From contig NZ_BJTV01000002.1 in the NCBI RefSeq assembly GCF_007176755.1, positions 1 to 64,000 of the forward strand: a stretch of 64,000 nt of DNA, in the 5' to 3' direction. A model generated the notes under the pieces. That model worked only from the letters and a program-made list of their open reading frames with translations. It ran no database searches and was not told the origin of the DNA. The stretch comes from Streptomyces sp. 1-11. Its GTDB lineage: Bacteria > Actinomycetota > Actinomycetes > Streptomycetales > Streptomycetaceae. A program made the translations under genes and the position numbers. Shown here one piece after another: positions 18,571 through 26,317 of the stretch; the stretch's first letter is position 1; each line of letters starts with the position of its first letter.

Positions 18571-19278
18571 TCAGGGCCGCGGTCCGCCGAGCCGGCCGGC
18601 CGCGCTGTCCAGCAGCATCTCCAGCGCGGTCGGGTAGGCGCTGGTGACCATGCGCCTCGCCAGCAGCGGGGCCGCCTCGGCGATGCGGGGGTGGGTGGCG
18701 CGGGGCAGGCGGGCGTAGGTGGAGTGCCACTTGTCCTCGTCGGCGCGCTGGGAGGCGCTGGGCAGGGCCAGTGACGCGGCGTCCAGGGCGGCGAAGGCCA
18801 GGGTCTGGTCGATGAACGCGTGGTAGACGCGCACCGTCTCGGCCAGGGAGAACCCGGCCGAGCGCAGGACGTCCAGCACCGCCTCGTCGGCGGCCAGTTC
18901 GTGGGCGCGGCCGGTGACCCGGCTGGCGGTGAGCAGGGCGGCCTGCGGGTGCGCGACGTACACGCCGTGGATGCGCAGCCCGATCGTCCGCAGGTCGGCC
19001 CGCCACTCGCCGGTCGGCCGCCAGCCGGCCAGCGCCTCGCCGATGAGCGCGTCGCCGATGGCCAGGGTCAGGTCGTCCATGCCCCGGAAGTACCGGTACA
19101 GCGTGCTGGGATCGCAGTCCAGGGCGAGACCGAGACGGCGGGCGGTGAGCCCGGTGCTGCCGTGCTCCCGCAGCAGCCGGAGCGCGGTCGCGACGATCAG
19201 CTCCTCGGACAGCACGGTGCCGCCGCGGGTCGGACGGCGCCTGCGGCGCCTCTCCTCGGGCACGACGGGTTTGGGCAC
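18571..19278 (-). CDS. TetR-family transcriptional regulator
   Basis: This is a 235-residue regulator. After a basic tail (EERRRRRRPTRGG) comes the TetR DNA-binding domain with LSEELIVATALRLLREHG, the helix-turn-helix LTARRLGLALDCDPSTLYRYF (about 48-68) and a helical ligand-binding domain of the TetR_C type. It lies upstream of the MFS gene on the same strand and is divergent from the dehydrogenase at 19429. Dyads on both sides (18401-18433 and 19306-19347) are candidate operators, so it may control the exporter, itself and the divergent gene. Its ligand is unknown. Confidence 0.9.
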   Translation of the reverse strand: MPKPVVPEERRRRRRPTRGGTVLSEELIVATALRLLREHGSTGLTARRLGLALDCDPSTLYRYFRGMDDLTLAIGDALIGEALAGWRPTGEWRADLRTIGLRIHGVYVAHPQAALLTASRVTGRAHELAADEAVLDVLRSAGFSLAETVRVYHAFIDQTLAFAALDAASLALPSASQRADEDKWHSTYARLPRATHPRIAEAAPLLARRMVTSAYPTALEMLLDSAAGRLGGPRP

Positions 19279-19305
19279 GGTGCTCGCCTCCTGCCTCCAC
19301 GGCGC

Positions 19306-19347
19306 TTATGCCAACGCCATTGACCTTACGCCACCGTCCGGCGTTGG
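19306..19347. promoter_or_regulatory. Repeats in the TetR/dehydrogenase divergent region
   Basis: CCAACGCC at 19311 and GGCGTTGG at 19340 form a perfect 8-bp inverted repeat. TTATGCCAACG at 19306 and TTACGCCACCG at 19326 form a direct repeat 20 bases apart. The region separates the TetR start (19278) from the divergent gene at 19429, so it may be an autoregulatory operator. Confidence 0.45.
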
Positions 19348-19428
19348 ATTCCCGGCAAGGCGCGCCTGCCTCGATGTCCCGTTCCGTTCGTGACCGTTCT
19401 CGTCCGTGTCAGGCAGGAGTTTCTCGTC

Positions 19429-20649
19429 ATGCGTGTACTGCTCGTGGGAGCCGGTGGTGTCGGCACCGCCATCACCCGGATCGCGGCCCGCCGTCCGTTC
19501 CTCGACCTGATGGTGGTGGCCGACTACGACCCCGCCCGGGCCGAGGCGGCGGTCGCGGCCCTCGGCGCGGCCGGGGACCGCTTCCGCGCCGAGCGGGTGG
19601 ACGCGGGCGACGAGGCCCAGGTCGCCGCCCTGCTCGCCCGGCACGGCTGCGACGTGCTGCTCAACGCCACCGATCCGCGGTTCGTCATGCCCCTGTTCCG
19701 GGCGGCGCGCTCGGCCGGGGCGACCTACCTCGACATGGCGATGTCGCTGTCCCGTCCGCACCCCGAGCGGCCGTACGAGGAGTGCGGGGTCAAGCTGGGC
19801 GACGAGCAGTTCGAGCTGGCCGGGGAGTGGGCGGAGGCGGGCGCGCTCGCCCTGGTCGGCATGGGCGTGGAACCCGGTCTGTCCGACGTGTTCGCCCGCT
19901 ACGCCGCCGACGAACTCTTCGACACCGTCGAGGAGATCGGCGTCCGCGACGGCGCCGATCTCACCGTGGACGGCTACGACTTCGCGCCTTCGTTCAGCAT
20001 CTGGACCACCATCGAGGAGTGCCTGAACCCGCCGGTGGTGTACGAGCGCGGGCGGGGCTGGTTCACCACCGCGCCGTTCAGCGAGCCCGAGGTGTTCGAC
20101 TTCCCCGAGGGGATCGGGCCGGTGGAATGCGTGAACGTGGAGCACGAGGAGGTGCTGCTGATGCCTCGCTGGGTCGGCGCCGACCGCGTCACGTTCAAGT
20201 ACGGGCTGGGCCGGGAGTTCGTCGAGACGCTGAAGACCCTGCACCTTCTGGGACTTGACCGCACCGAGCCGGTGACGGTGCCGGGCCCGGACGGACCGGT
20301 CGCCGTCTCGCCGCGCGACGTGGTCGCCGCGTGCCTGCCCGACCCGGCGACGCTGGGCGAGCGGATGCACGGCAAGACCTGTGCGGGCACCTGGGTGCGC
20401 GGCACCAAGGACGGGGCGCCGCGCGAGGTGTACCTGTACCACGTGGTCGACAACCAGTGGTCCATGGCGGAGTACGGCTGCCAGGCGGTGGTGTGGCAGA
20501 CGGCGGTCAACCCGGTCGTCGCGCTCGAACTCCTTGCGACCGGCGCCTGGTCGGGGACGGGCGTCCTCGGCCCGGAGGCCTTCCCCGCCGGCCCGTTCCT
20601 CGACCTGCTGACCGCGTACGGCTCCCCCTGGGGCATGCGCGAGCAGTGA
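19429..20649 (+). CDS. Saccharopine-dehydrogenase-family protein
   Basis: This 406-residue oxidoreductase has an N-terminal NAD(P)-binding Rossmann motif (MRVLLVGAGGVGTAITRIAARR) and a C-terminal saccharopine-dehydrogenase-type catalytic domain (LVGMGVEPGLSDVFARYAAD, later YLYHVVDNQWSMAEYG). Family members act on secondary amines formed from amino acids, for example saccharopine or carboxynorspermidine; the substrate here is not known. The ATG at 19429 follows AGGAG by 9 bases and starts right at the Rossmann strand, so I reject the longer GTG start at 19390. It is divergent from the TetR gene. Confidence 0.85.
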   Translation: MRVLLVGAGGVGTAITRIAARRPFLDLMVVADYDPARAEAAVAALGAAGDRFRAERVDAGDEAQVAALLARHGCDVLLNATDPRFVMPLFRAARSAGATYLDMAMSLSRPHPERPYEECGVKLGDEQFELAGEWAEAGALALVGMGVEPGLSDVFARYAADELFDTVEEIGVRDGADLTVDGYDFAPSFSIWTTIEECLNPPVVYERGRGWFTTAPFSEPEVFDFPEGIGPVECVNVEHEEVLLMPRWVGADRVTFKYGLGREFVETLKTLHLLGLDRTEPVTVPGPDGPVAVSPRDVVAACLPDPATLGERMHGKTCAGTWVRGTKDGAPREVYLYHVVDNQWSMAEYGCQAVVWQTAVNPVVALELLATGAWSGTGVLGPEAFPAGPFLDLLTAYGSPWGMREQ

Positions 20650-20771
20650 CCGGAACGCGGCCCGCCGCCAAGTCCCGCGCAAGCTCCCTGTTTCATGCCG
20701 TCCTGACCGGTCACCCGAAGTGGAAGCACGCATTCGACTGGCACGGACGACTACGACCGGAGGAGACTTCG

Positions 20772-21023
20772 ATGTACAACTGGCGCGAACATGCCGCGTG
20801 CCGTCATGAGGACCCCGACCTGTTCTTCCCCATCGGCACCACCGGTCCTTCGCAGGTGCAGGCACAGCAGGCGAAGGCGGTGTGCGGTCGCTGCCCGGTG
20901 CGGGAGCAGTGCCTGGACTGGGCCCTGGACACGGGCCAGAGCATCGGCATCTGGGGCGGCACCACCGAGGTGGAGCGGCGCGCGCTCAGGCGCCGCGTCC
21001 GGTCCCGGCAGCGCTCCGGCTGA
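20772..21023 (+). CDS. WhiB-like iron-sulfur transcription factor
   Basis: This is an 83-residue Wbl protein. Four cysteines at 10, 38, 41 and 47 (C-x27-C-x2-C-x5-C) match the ligands of the [4Fe-4S] cluster. GIWGG at 59-63 is the family turn motif, and a basic C-terminus (RRRVRSRQRSG) would contact DNA or sigma region 4. Wbl proteins bind the principal sigma factor and respond to redox signals or NO. The DPDLFFPIGTTGPS segment is like the WhiB1/WblE branch, but the assignment to one paralogue is uncertain. GGAGGAG lies 6 bases before the ATG. Confidence 0.95.
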   Translation: MYNWREHAACRHEDPDLFFPIGTTGPSQVQAQQAKAVCGRCPVREQCLDWALDTGQSIGIWGGTTEVERRALRRRVRSRQRSG

Positions 21024-21077
21024 GCCGGCCCCGCCGCCCCGGCCAGCCCGGGCCCCGGCGTCCGTCCCCGGTCCCGC

Positions 21078-21106
21078 GAGGCCCCGGCGGCGGACGCCGG
21101 GGCCTC
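21078..21106. terminator. Convergent terminator
   Basis: GAGGCCCCGGCG at 21078-21089 pairs perfectly with CGCCGGGGCCTC at 21095-21106 around a 5-base loop. It lies between the Wbl gene and the convergent M1 peptidase gene. Confidence 0.8.
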
Positions 21107-21164
21107 GTCGTGCGGCGGGGCGGGCCCGGTCGTACGGAGACGGGCCCGCCCCGGCGGCCCGGCC

Positions 21165-22592
21165 CTAGGGCCGGGCCGGCTTGCCCCGCTCGTACAGCCA
21201 GGTGCGGAACAGCGGGTCCAGGTCCTTGCCGGAGACCCGCTCGGCGAGCCGGGTGAACTGGGCCGTGGTGCCGTGCCCGACGCGGTGGCCGGCCGCCCAG
21301 GCGCGCAGGATCCGGAAGAAGTCCCGGTCGCCGACGGCCCGGCGCAGTTCGTGCAGGGTCATCGCGCCGCGGGCGTAGACGGGGGTGTCGAAGATGTTCT
21401 CCCCGCTGCCCGGGTCGCCGGGCGGGAAGGCCCACAGGCGGTTGCTCGCGGGGCGGGCGTAGAGGTCGTCGAACGCCTTCTGCGCGCTGTCGCCGCCGTG
21501 CTGTTCCGCGTAGAGCCACTCGGCGTAGGTGGCGAAGCCCTCGTTGAGCCAGATGTCCTTCCACGCGGTCAGCGAGACCGAGTCGCCGAACCACTGGTGG
21601 GCGTTCTCGTGGACCAGGGTGCTCACGTCGGGCGCCGAGTCGTAGAGGGGCCGGCTCTGGGTCTCCAGGGCGTAGCCGACGTCGGGCGCGTGGTCGACGA
21701 GCGAACCGGCGGCCTTGAACGGGTAGGGCCCGAACAGCTTGCTCTCCCACTCCAGCACGGAGGGCAGCTTCTTCAGCACGGGCGCCGCCGCGCGCGCCTC
21801 ACGCGGGTCGACGGCGTTGTACACCTGGACGCCGTCGTGCGTGGTGTACCGCTCGACCTGGAACTTCCCGACGGTGGCGGTGGCCAGGTAGGCGGCCATG
21901 GGCTCGGCCTGGTGCCAGCGGAAGGTGGTGCGGCCGTGCGCGGTGCGCGTGCCGCGCAGGACGCCGTTGGCGACGGCGGTGCGCCCCTCCGGGACCGTGA
22001 TCGTGAAGTCGTACGACGACTTGTCCTTGGGGTGGTTGTTCGCCGGGAACCAGGTCATCGCGCCCTGCGGCTCGCCGGCGACGAACGCCCCGTCGTCGGT
22101 GGGGATCCAGCCGTCCGCGGAGCCGTCCGGGTCGGTGACCGGCCCGGGGGTGCCGTGGTAGGAGACCGCGACCTTGAACTCCTGGCCCGCGCGCAGGGCG
22201 TGCCCCGGGGTGACGACGAGTTCCTGGCCGTTGCGGCGGAAGCCGGCGGAGTGGCCGCCGACGGTGACGCCGGTGACCTTCAGGCCCGAGAGGTCGAGGT
22301 CGAAGCGGGTGAGCCGCTGTGTGGCGCGTGCGGTGAGGACGGCCTTGCCGTCCAGCCGCCGGGAGGCGGTGTCGTAACGGAGCGTCAGGTCGTAGTGGCC
22401 CACGTGGTAGCCGCCGTTGCCGCTGAGCGGGAAGTAGGGGTCGCCCGCGCCGGCCGCGCCGGTCGTGCCGGCCGCCGCGGGGCCGGCCGCCCCGAGCAGC
22501 GCCGCCACGGCGACGGGGACGGTGGCGAGGACCGCCTCACGGCGGAGAACTGCGGTGCGTCGGCCGGGGACCTGTCTGCGCGGTGGCCTCAC
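21165..22592 (-). CDS. Secreted M1-family metallopeptidase
   Basis: This 475-residue protein is an aminopeptidase-N-like zinc enzyme. A signal peptide is visible (arginine-rich n-region, hydrophobic LATVPVAVAALLGAAGPAAA), ending near residue 41. The M1 N-terminal beta domain follows, then the zinc site HENAH (H328, H332) with the third ligand in WLNEGFATYAEW about 19 residues later. It lacks the long helical C-terminal domain of full-size PepN, as in other short secreted Streptomyces M1 enzymes. The GTG start has GGAGG-type bases just upstream (TGGAGGAGCGCCC). Extracellular peptide trimming is the likely role. Confidence 0.9.
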   Translation of the reverse strand: MRPPRRQVPGRRTAVLRREAVLATVPVAVAALLGAAGPAAAGTTGAAGAGDPYFPLSGNGGYHVGHYDLTLRYDTASRRLDGKAVLTARATQRLTRFDLDLSGLKVTGVTVGGHSAGFRRNGQELVVTPGHALRAGQEFKVAVSYHGTPGPVTDPDGSADGWIPTDDGAFVAGEPQGAMTWFPANNHPKDKSSYDFTITVPEGRTAVANGVLRGTRTAHGRTTFRWHQAEPMAAYLATATVGKFQVERYTTHDGVQVYNAVDPREARAAAPVLKKLPSVLEWESKLFGPYPFKAAGSLVDHAPDVGYALETQSRPLYDSAPDVSTLVHENAHQWFGDSVSLTAWKDIWLNEGFATYAEWLYAEQHGGDSAQKAFDDLYARPASNRLWAFPPGDPGSGENIFDTPVYARGAMTLHELRRAVGDRDFFRILRAWAAGHRVGHGTTAQFTRLAERVSGKDLDPLFRTWLYERGKPARP

Positions 22593-22760
22593 GGGCGCTC
22601 CTCCAGGGGGGTGACGAATGATCGTTTCGGCACAGACTAGGCGCGGTGCCGACCCGGTTTCGCCCTCATTCCGGTCAAGTCACGCCGCGTCGCCGCCCGC
22701 TGGGACGCGTCCGCGGCAGTACTCTCGCAGCACCGTCCGCGACCCGAGAGGGGCCCCACC

Positions 22761-23111
22761 GTGAGCGTGCGCGTGCGCCGGATCTACGAACCGCCCGAGG
22801 CGGACGACGGACTGCGGGTCCTGGTGGACCGGCTGTGGCCGCGCGGAGTGTCCAAGGACGAGGCCCGGGTGGACGAGTGGCCCAAGGGGCTCACGCCCTC
22901 GAACGAACTGCGCACGTGGTTCCACTCCTCGCAAGGCTCCTTCGAGGAGTTCCGCAGCCGCTACGAGGCCGAACTCGCCGCTCCCGAGGCCGCCGCCCTC
23001 CTCGACGGGCTGCGGCGCTCGGCGCACGAGGGCGAGATGACGCTGCTCACCGCGTCCAAGGCGCCGGAGCGCAGCCACGCCTCCGTGCTGGCGGAGTTGC
23101 TGCGGGACTGA
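22761..23111 (+). CDS. DUF488 family protein
   Basis: This 116-residue cytoplasmic protein is of the YeaO/DUF488 type. The family signature VLVDRLWPRGVSKDEARVDEWPKGLTPS is at the N-terminus, followed by LRTWFHSSQGSFEEFRSRYEAEL and a C-terminal TLLTASKAPERSHASVLAELL. No biochemical activity is established for the family. The GTG start follows GAGAGGGGCCCCACC. It is a single-gene unit between the divergent M1 peptidase and the convergent flavoprotein gene. Confidence 0.88.
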   Translation: MSVRVRRIYEPPEADDGLRVLVDRLWPRGVSKDEARVDEWPKGLTPSNELRTWFHSSQGSFEEFRSRYEAELAAPEAAALLDGLRRSAHEGEMTLLTASKAPERSHASVLAELLRD

Positions 23112-23144
23112 AGGCCCGGCCCCGCTGCGTCCGCCGGCTCGTCC

Positions 23145-24827
23145 TCAGCCCGTCTGCTTCGCCGCCGCCCGCCCCGCCGCGCGGCCCGAGAAGAGGCAGC
23201 CGCCGAGGAAGGTGCCTTCCAGGGCGTTGTAGCCGTGCACTCCGCCGCCGCCGAAGCCCGCCACCTCGCCCGCCGCGTACAGCCCCTCGACCGGTGCGCC
23301 GTCGGCGCCGAGCGCCCGGGAGTCCAGGTCGGTCTGGATGCCGCCGAGGGTCTTGCGGGTGAGGACGTGCAGCTTGACGCCGATCAGCGGACCCGCCTCG
23401 GGATCCAGGATCCGGTGCGGGGCGGCGACCCGGCCGAGGCGGTCGCCGATGTAGCGGCGGGCGTTGCGGATGCCCTGGACCTGCGAGTCCTTGCTGTAGG
23501 GGTTGGCGAGCTGGAGGTCGCGGTCCTCGATCTGGCGGCGCACCAGGGCCGCGTCGAGCAGCGGTTCGCCGGTGAGCCCGTTCATCTTCTCGACGAGCTG
23601 TTCCAGGGTGTCCGCGGTCACGAAGTCGGCGCCGTTGCGCAGGAACGCCCGCACCGGCGCGGGGGCGCCCTTGCCGAGCAGCCGGTCCCGCAGCACCGCC
23701 TTGCGGTCCTTGGCGGTGATGTCGGGGTTCTGCTCGGAGCCCGAGAGCGCGAACTCCTTCTCCACGATCTTCCGGGTGAGGATGAACCAGGAGTGGTCGT
23801 GGCCCGCGAGGTCCTCGGTGGTGCGCAGGTGCCTCAGCGTGCCCAGGGTGTCGTAGCCGGGCAGGCACGGGTCGGGCAGCCGGCGGCCGAGCGCGTCGAA
23901 CCAGAGGGAGGACGGGCCGGGCAGGATGCGGATGCCGTGGCCGGGCCAGACCGGGTCCCAGTTCCGGATGCCCTCGGTGTAGTGCCACATCCGGTCGCGG
24001 TTGACCAGGCGGACCCCGGCGGCCGCGCTGATGTCCAGCATCCGGCCGTCGACGTAGGCGGGCACGCCGGTGACCATCTCTGCGGGCGGGGTGCCGAGCC
24101 GTTCCGGCCAGTACCGGCGCACGATGTCGTGGTCGGCGCCGATGCCTCCGGAGGTGACGACCACGGCCTGGGCGGTGAGTTCGAACTCGCCCGCCGCCTC
24201 GCGGCTGGAGGCGACGCCGCGCGGGGAGTCGTCCTCGGCGAGGACCGTGCCGCGCACACCGCGCACGGCGCCGCCCTCGGTCACCAGCTCGTCGACCCGG
24301 TGGCGGTGGTGGAAGGTGAGCAGCCCGTCCCGGGCGGCCTGCCGGGCGTAGCGGACGAAGGGTTCGACCACGCCGGTGCCGGTACCCCAGGCGATGTGGA
24401 AGCGGGGCACGGAGTTGCCGTGCCCACCCGCCCGCAGGTCGCCGCGTTCGGCCCAGCCGACCGTGGGCAGCAGCGAGATGCCGTGCCCGGCGAGCCAGGA
24501 GCGCTTCTCGCCGGCCGCGAACTCGACGTAGGCGCGGGCCCAGCGCGCGCCCCAGGAGTCCTCGTCCTGAAGGCGGTCGAACCGCGCGCTGCCCTGCCAG
24601 TCGCTCCAGGCCAGCTCCACCGAGTCCTTGATGCCCAGGCGGCGCTGCTCCGGGGAGTCGACCAGGAACAGCCCGCCGAACGACCAGAACGCCTGTCCGC
24701 CCAGATTGCGGGCGTTCTCCTGGTCGAGCAGGGCGACCCGCCTGCCCCGGCTGGTGAGTTCGTGTGCCGCGACCAGGCCGGCGAGGCCCGCTCCGACGAC
24801 GATGACGTCCGCGTCCATGGCGGCCAT
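23145..24827 (-). CDS. FAD-binding dehydrogenase (KsdD-like)
   Basis: This is a 560-residue flavoprotein of the fumarate reductase/3-ketosteroid dehydrogenase superfamily. The FAD motif VIVVGAGLAGLVAAHELTSRG is near the start, then LGGQAFWSFGGLFLVDSPEQRRLG, and a C-terminal GLYAAGEVAGFGGGGVHGYNALEGTFLGGCLFSG that closes the FAD site. The ATG at 24827 has AAGGACAAGGAC upstream. An alternative ATG at 24857 overlaps the stop of the TetR gene as ATGA, so the two are co-transcribed and probably coupled. The substrate is unknown; steroid- or cyclic-ketone-like compounds are possible by family. Confidence 0.85.
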   Translation of the reverse strand: MAAMDADVIVVGAGLAGLVAAHELTSRGRRVALLDQENARNLGGQAFWSFGGLFLVDSPEQRRLGIKDSVELAWSDWQGSARFDRLQDEDSWGARWARAYVEFAAGEKRSWLAGHGISLLPTVGWAERGDLRAGGHGNSVPRFHIAWGTGTGVVEPFVRYARQAARDGLLTFHHRHRVDELVTEGGAVRGVRGTVLAEDDSPRGVASSREAAGEFELTAQAVVVTSGGIGADHDIVRRYWPERLGTPPAEMVTGVPAYVDGRMLDISAAAGVRLVNRDRMWHYTEGIRNWDPVWPGHGIRILPGPSSLWFDALGRRLPDPCLPGYDTLGTLRHLRTTEDLAGHDHSWFILTRKIVEKEFALSGSEQNPDITAKDRKAVLRDRLLGKGAPAPVRAFLRNGADFVTADTLEQLVEKMNGLTGEPLLDAALVRRQIEDRDLQLANPYSKDSQVQGIRNARRYIGDRLGRVAAPHRILDPEAGPLIGVKLHVLTRKTLGGIQTDLDSRALGADGAPVEGLYAAGEVAGFGGGGVHGYNALEGTFLGGCLFSGRAAGRAAAKQTG

Positions 24828-24853
24828 TGCGTCCTTGTCCTTCCGTCCGCGAC

Positions 24854-25495
24854 TCATTCGGGTACCCGTCCCGTGGCGCCGCTGCCGTCGGTCAGCAGGG
24901 CGGTGAGCAGTTGTTTCAGCCAGCGGCGTGCGGCGTCGACGTCCTTGTCCAGCAGGAGCTGGGTGGTGACGCCGTCGTAGGCCGCGACCACCGCGCGGGC
25001 GGCGTCCTCGGCTCCGCCGAGCGCGGCGGGCAGCCCGGTGCGGCCCCCGGCCCGGCCGAGCCGGTCGGCGACGGCCTCGCGCAGCCGGGTCCGGTGGTCG
25101 AGGAGTGCCTGGGCCACGGCCGGCTCGCGGGCCGCGTGGACCAGGAAGTCGGTCTTGACCAGCAGCCAGTCCACGTCGAGCAGCAGCACCTCTGTGACCC
25201 GGTCCACCGAGGCCGGGACGTCGAGGCCGGGCCCGTCCTGGGCGAGCGCCTCGGCCACCTGGCCGGCGATGAGGTCGGCCCGCTCCCGGTAGAGGGCGAA
25301 AAACAGCTCGTCCAGGGTGGCGAAGTTGGAGTAGAAGGCGCCCCGGCTGTAGCCGGCGGCCTCGCAGACCTCCTCGATGGAGACGCGCCCGAACCCCTTG
25401 GCCGCGAAGACCGCGAAGGCCGCGTCGAGCAGGTTCGCGCGGGTCCGGGCCCGCCGTCTGGTGACGCGCGGGGCCGGCTCGTCCTTGACCGTCAT
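24854..25495 (-). CDS. TetR-family regulator of the flavoprotein gene
   Basis: This is a 213-residue TetR protein with the DNA-binding helices in TRANLLDAAFAVFAAKGFGRVSIEEVCEAAGYSRGAFYSNFATLDELF (about 20-65) and an all-helical ligand domain. The ATG at 25495 is set by GGAGG 7 bases upstream; a longer frame to 25567 would run through the operator region. It is the first gene of an operon with the KsdD-like enzyme and is divergent from alkB. Two palindromes directly upstream are probable autoregulatory operators. Confidence 0.92.
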   Translation of the reverse strand: MTVKDEPAPRVTRRRARTRANLLDAAFAVFAAKGFGRVSIEEVCEAAGYSRGAFYSNFATLDELFFALYRERADLIAGQVAEALAQDGPGLDVPASVDRVTEVLLLDVDWLLVKTDFLVHAAREPAVAQALLDHRTRLREAVADRLGRAGGRTGLPAALGGAEDAARAVVAAYDGVTTQLLLDKDVDAARRWLKQLLTALLTDGSGATGRVPE

Positions 25496-25512
25496 GACGG
25501 GACCTCCATTTC

Positions 25513-25544
25513 GATACGGGAACGTATCCGATACACCGGTGTAT
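25513..25544. promoter_or_regulatory. Two adjacent palindromic operators
   Basis: GATACGGGAACGTATC (25513-25528) and ATACACCGGTGTAT (25531-25544) are perfect palindromes with centres 17 bases apart. They lie 18 bases upstream of the TetR start and 80 bases upstream of the divergent alkB start. The paired arrangement suits two TetR dimers on one DNA segment. Confidence 0.65.
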
Positions 25545-25624
25545 GGAAAGAGCCCGGGAGTCGGCACCGGTCGGCGTCCGGCTCGTCATGGAACATACTT
25601 TCGATTACGGAGTACGCTGGGCTC

Positions 25625-26254
25625 ATGGCCACGCACCTCCAGGGCTCCCTGTTCGACCAGACCGACGAGCTACGGCTCGGCCCGCTCGACGGGCTGCGCC
25701 GGACCGAGCTGGGCCACGGCGCCTGGATCGACATGCTGCCGGGCTGGCTGAGCGGCGCGGACGCCCTGTTCGAAGAGCTGGCGGCCGGGGTCCCCTGGCG
25801 GGCGGAGCGCCGCAAGATGTACGACAACGTGGTGGCCGTCCCGCGGCTGCTCGCCTTCTACGCGGCGCACGACCCGCTGCCGCACCCCGTGCTCGACGAG
25901 GCACGGGGCGCCCTGTCCGCCCGCTACGCCGAGGAGCTCGGCGAGCCGTTCACCACCGCCGGGCTCTGCTTCTACCGCGACGGCCGGGACAGCGTCGCCT
26001 GGCACGGCGACCGGATCGGGCGCGGCGCCCGCCAGGACACGATGGTCGCGATCCTGTCCGTCGGCGCGCCCCGGGACCTGCTGCTGCGGCCCGTCGCGGG
26101 CGGCGGCCCGGCCGTCCGGCGTCCGCTCGGGCACGGCGACCTCATCGTGATGGGCGGATCCTGCCAGCGCACCTGGGAGCACTGCGTGCCCAAGACCGCC
26201 CACGCGGCGGGCCCGCGGATCAGCGTCCAGTTCCGGCCGCACGGGGTGCGCTGA
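25625..26254 (+). CDS. alkB: AlkB-like 2-oxoglutarate-dependent dioxygenase
   Basis: This 209-residue protein matches AlkB-family DNA/RNA demethylases, which remove alkyl groups from 1-methyladenine or 3-methylcytosine using Fe(II) and 2-oxoglutarate. The iron site is H127-x-D129 in AWHGDRIG plus the His in WEHCVPK, and the 2-oxoglutarate arginine lies in PRISVQFR near the C-terminus. The nucleotide-flipping lid segment has RRKMYDNVVAVPRLLAFY. The ATG at 25625 starts the conserved sequence; an in-frame extension to 24827 overlaps the TetR gene antisense and is rejected. It is divergent from the TetR/flavoprotein operon. Confidence 0.9.
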   Translation: MATHLQGSLFDQTDELRLGPLDGLRRTELGHGAWIDMLPGWLSGADALFEELAAGVPWRAERRKMYDNVVAVPRLLAFYAAHDPLPHPVLDEARGALSARYAEELGEPFTTAGLCFYRDGRDSVAWHGDRIGRGARQDTMVAILSVGAPRDLLLRPVAGGGPAVRRPLGHGDLIVMGGSCQRTWEHCVPKTAHAAGPRISVQFRPHGVR

Positions 26255-26317
26255 CGCGTCCGGCGGGCCCGGGAACGGGCGTCCCGCCGACCGGAGGCGG
26301 GCCTTAGGGTTCCTCCC

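Noticed and set aside
24861..24866. GGGTAC on the minus strand near the flavoprotein start
   Set aside because: It is within the TetR coding end and has no GNNT at the right distance.
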